From: Acidobacteriota bacterium
GTDB lineage: Bacteria > Acidobacteriota > Holophagae > Thermotomaculales > Thermotomaculaceae
Length of the DNA: 7,665 nucleotides
Direction: 5' to 3'
Assembly: GCA_003650445.1 (NCBI GenBank)
Contig: QMQE01000124.1
Span: forward strand, 1-7,665
Positions 5,806 to 7,665 of this stretch are shown here, one piece after another (positions within the stretch are counted from its first letter, which is position 1; each line of letters starts with the position of its first letter). A program made the position numbers and the translations under genes. The notes under the pieces are model-generated. The model saw nothing but the letters and a program-made list of their open reading frames with translations. It ran no database searches and had not been told where the DNA came from.

Positions 5806-7017
5806 ATGCTAAAGGGGATTCGAAACGATTTTCCAGTGCTGAAAAACAATCCGGGGTTGACATACCTGGATTCTGCCGCCTCAACACAGAAACCGGCGGC
5901 TGTGCTGGAAGCCATGGACCACTTTTACCGCTTCGATTATGCCAATATCCACCGGGGCCTGTATCGTCTCAGTGAACGGGCCACCGAGCGCTACGAATCG
6001 GCAAGGAAGCATATTGCCCGGTTCATCCACGCGGGAACCCCCGAAAGCCTCGTTTTCACCCGGAATGCCACCGAATCCCTCAACCTTATTGCAGCCACCA
6101 TCGGGGAACAGATGGTAAATGAAGGAGATGAAATCGTCGTCACCATTATGGAACACCACGCCAACTTTGTCCCCTGGCAGCAGCTGGCAGCAGGAAAAGG
6201 TGCCACGTTGAAAGTCGTGGGAATTGACCGGGACACCCTGGAACTGGACATGACAGAGCTGGAGTCTGCTATCACGGATAAGACCCGTCTTGTCTGTTGC
6301 ACCATGGCATCCAACGTTCTTGGCACCACCCCGAATGTTGCCGAAGTCACGAGACTTTCAAAAAAACACGGCGCCCTGACCGTATTCGACGCTGCGCAGT
6401 TTGTCCCCCATCATACATTGGACATTTCCACTTTCGACCCGGATTTCCTCGTACTCTCCGGCCACAAAATGCTGGCGGTGGACGGTTTCGGCGTACTCTA
6501 CGGGAAATCGGAACATCTCGCCACCATGCCGCCCTATATGACCGGGGGCGACATGATCGAAAATGTGACTATTGAAAAAACAAGCTACTCAGAACCGCCC
6601 CAGAAATTCGAAGCCGGCACCCCGTTCATGGGGGGCGCTATCTCCCTTCACGCTGCCATTGACTACCTTGAAAAGATCGGGCTTGACCGGATTCAGGCCC
6701 ATGAAACCAAATTGGCAAAACTGGCGGACGAAAAGCTCCGGGCACTTGGTAAAGTCCGCCTCTACCGGAAACCGGAACACATCCACAACGGCATTCTGCC
6801 CTTCAACGTGGAGGGGATTCATCCCCACGACGTCGCCACTATCTTAGGCGACATGGACATCTGCGTCCGAGCCGGCCATCACTGTGCCCAGCCCCTGATC
6901 CATTTCATGGACGAAATGGCAATGGTTCGGGCCAGCTTTTATCTCTACAACACTGAAAAAGATGTGGACCGGCTCATTGCCGGTATACAGAAAACACTGG
7001 AGGTTTTCCATAAATGA
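5806..7017 (+). CDS. sufS: Cysteine desulfurase SufS (SufU-dependent type)
   Basis: PLP enzyme of the class-V aminotransferase fold that converts L-cysteine to L-alanine and an enzyme persulfide. It is 403 aa from ATG 5806, near the usual 405-410. H118 (MEHHANFVPWQ at 115-125) stacks on PLP. D195 and Q198 (VFDAAQ at 193-198) hold the ring. K221 (LSGHK at 217-221) forms the Schiff base. C360 (VRAGHHCAQP at 354-363) carries the persulfide, and R375 (VRASFYLYNT at 374-383) binds the substrate carboxylate. H341 in HPHDVAT (339-345) sits 19 residues before C360, the position of B. subtilis SufS His342, which swaps onto the SufU zinc during sulfur transfer. This agrees with sufU being next. After K221 the sequence is MLAVDGFGVLYG, where most SufS have a GPTGIG turn, a notable variation. 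An in-frame ATG at 5785, right after the sufD stop, gives a 410-aa form, judged less likely. Confidence 0.95.
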   Translation: MLKGIRNDFPVLKNNPGLTYLDSAASTQKPAAVLEAMDHFYRFDYANIHRGLYRLSERATERYESARKHIARFIHAGTPESLVFTRNATESLNLIAATIGEQMVNEGDEIVVTIMEHHANFVPWQQLAAGKGATLKVVGIDRDTLELDMTELESAITDKTRLVCCTMASNVLGTTPNVAEVTRLSKKHGALTVFDAAQFVPHHTLDISTFDPDFLVLSGHKMLAVDGFGVLYGKSEHLATMPPYMTGGDMIENVTIEKTSYSEPPQKFEAGTPFMGGAISLHAAIDYLEKIGLDRIQAHETKLAKLADEKLRALGKVRLYRKPEHIHNGILPFNVEGIHPHDVATILGDMDICVRAGHHCAQPLIHFMDEMAMVRASFYLYNTEKDVDRLIAGIQKTLEVFHK

Positions 7018-7451
7018 GCACGCAACTGGACAACATGTACCGGGATCTGATCCTGGACCACTACGAACACCCGAGAAACTGCCACGAACTGGACAATGCC
7101 AACGGCACTGAAGAGGGATTCAACCCACTTTGCGGTGACCACGTGGACATTAAATTTGAACAGAAAGACGGAAAAATCATCGACATCTCCGTCTGCACAA
7201 AGGGATGTGCCATCTGCACCGCCTCCGGCTCCATCATGTCCGGCATCCTCAAGGGCCTTCCCGTTGAAGAAACCGAAAAACTGGTAACAGAAGTCAAAGC
7301 CTATCTCAAAGGTGAACGGGATGTTAAAATCTCGAACTGGCCGGAAACATTGCAGGCCCTTTCCGGTGTCCGGAAATTTCCCATCCGTATTAAATGCGCC
7401 CTGCTTCCCTGGACCACCGCCGAACTGGCTCTCAAAAGAAGTGATGGGTGA
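7014..7451 (+). CDS. sufU: Zinc-dependent sulfurtransferase SufU
   Basis: IscU-like protein that accepts persulfide sulfur from SufS and passes it to SufB. It is 145 aa, close to B. subtilis SufU. The Zn ligands C40, D42 (NPLCGD at 37-42), C65 (KGCAIC at 63-68) and C128 (FPIRIKCALLPW at 122-133) occupy the positions of B. subtilis C41, D43, C66 and C128. C40 would be released to take sulfur when SufS H341 replaces it on zinc. The GVRKFP-RIKC block (118-128) and the roughly 20-residue insertion before it separate SufU from IscU. Two extra cysteines, C61 and C68, flank C65. The start overlaps the sufS stop as ATGA, with GGAGG at 6999-7003 in front. The last residues (RSDG) and the TGA stop are encoded inside a GTGATGG tandem repeat, so the native C-terminus may have been trimmed or replaced. 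Confidence 0.95.
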   Translation: MSTQLDNMYRDLILDHYEHPRNCHELDNANGTEEGFNPLCGDHVDIKFEQKDGKIIDISVCTKGCAICTASGSIMSGILKGLPVEETEKLVTEVKAYLKGERDVKISNWPETLQALSGVRKFPIRIKCALLPWTTAELALKRSDG

Positions 7452-7461
7452 TGGGTGATGA
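7441..7461 (+). repeat. Heptamer tandem repeat GTGATGG spanning the sufU stop
   Basis: GTGATGG at 7441-7447 and 7448-7454 is followed by GTGATGA at 7455-7461. The sufU stop codon (7449-7451) is inside the second unit. Confidence 0.85.
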
Positions 7462-7665
7462 GTAAATCAAAAGGCAGAGAACGGCCAACTCCCTGATTTT
7501 TCTTACCCCTACTCGGAGCGAAAAGGTTGAGGTTGAGTGGAAGACAAGGTTGAGCCCGGATGGGGAGAAGACAAGGAAAATCAAAAGACAGGAAATGGCC
7601 AACTCCCTTCTTTCGCTCACTCGCACTTTCACTCGCACTGTTCTTACTCCTACCCCTACTCCTAC
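7452..7665. repeat. Repeat-rich 3' spacer after sufU
   Basis: No gene is supported. A 29-bp block at 7465-7493 recurs at 7579-7607 with 25 of 29 bases identical (period 114), sharing AATCAAAAG at its start and GGCCAACTCCC at its end. GAAGACAAGG occurs at 7540-7549 and 7567-7576, and AGGTTGAG occurs twice between 7524 and 7554. After each 29-bp copy comes pyrimidine-rich sequence with TTCTTAC and TACCCCTACTC. AAATCA (7464-7469) and TGATTT (7494-7499) could form a weak hairpin followed by T residues, but the 24-nt loop makes a terminator doubtful. The open minus-strand frame across this region translates the repeats (RELAISCLLI and RELAVLCLLI) and is not a gene. Confidence 0.7.
7613..7665 (-). 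repeat. Degenerate hexamer-periodic tract, copy 2, running off the window
   Basis: On the + strand ACTCGC, ACTTTC, ACTCGC (7619-7636) is followed after a short break by TACTCC, TACCCC, TACTCC, TAC (7645-7665). The minus strand therefore reads GTAGGA/GTAGGG and GTGCGA/GTGAAA hexads. The 14-mer at 7618-7631 is identical to 1907-1920. Confidence 0.7.

Noticed and set aside
7464..7501. Rho-independent terminator after sufU
   Set aside because: Only a 6-bp AT-rich stem (AAATCA/TGATTT) with a 24-nt loop, so it is too weak to call.
7465..7607. Possible CRISPR pair (two 29-bp repeats)
   Set aside because: Only two copies, four mismatches, an 85-bp gap and no cas genes. The gap itself carries further repeats.
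7432..7638. Minus-strand open frame of 68 codons in the tail
   Set aside because: It is translated repeat: RELAISCLLI and RELAVLCLLI come from the two 29-bp copies, whose 114-bp period keeps frame. No family resemblance.

Overview
The window is bacterial and all of its genes lie on the + strand. It holds one Mg2+ transporter gene (mgtE), followed by a complete SUF iron-sulfur cluster assembly locus in the order Rrf2 regulator, sufC, sufB, sufD, sufS, sufU. The organism cannot be named from this sequence. The ribosome binding sites are canonical AGGAGG-like. SufB is compact (466 aa) and the sulfur-transfer partner is SufU rather than SufE. Both resemble SUF systems of Gram-positive and many uncultured lineages more than the E. 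coli sufABCDSE type. The low-complexity, hexamer-periodic spacer repeats look like the intergenic filler of a repeat-tolerant genome. An FCB-like or other poorly sampled phylum is a guess only.

Layout: 1-349 is non-coding leader with a 39-nt uninterrupted pyrimidine run and a 10-bp direct repeat. 350-1708 is mgtE, clearly AT-rich. 1709-2011 is a spacer with purine-rich decamers, an inverted repeat, hexamer-periodic sequence and a plausible promoter just before the regulator. 2012-7451 is the suf cluster at about 50-58% GC in sampled lines. 7452-7665 is a repeat-rich tail that runs off the window end.

How the genes work together: SufS (a PLP cysteine desulfurase) takes sulfur from cysteine. 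SufU (a Zn protein) accepts the persulfide and delivers it to the SufB-SufC2-SufD scaffold, where SufC hydrolyses ATP and the nascent cluster forms at the SufB-SufD interface. The Rrf2 protein keeps three cysteines suited to binding an Fe-S cluster, so it probably senses cluster status and autoregulates the operon. Spacing supports one transcript: 43 nt regulator-sufC, 17 nt sufC-sufB, 17 nt sufB-sufD (from the chosen start), 21 nt sufD-sufS (from the chosen start), and a 4-nt ATGA overlap sufS-sufU. The diagnostic active-site residues checked in the suf proteins are present.

I do not see a new biological system here. The points most worth a second look are the related degenerate repeats in both spacers, the SufU stop codon lying inside a heptamer tandem repeat, the unusual turn after the PLP lysine of SufS, and the sharp composition change between mgtE and suf.
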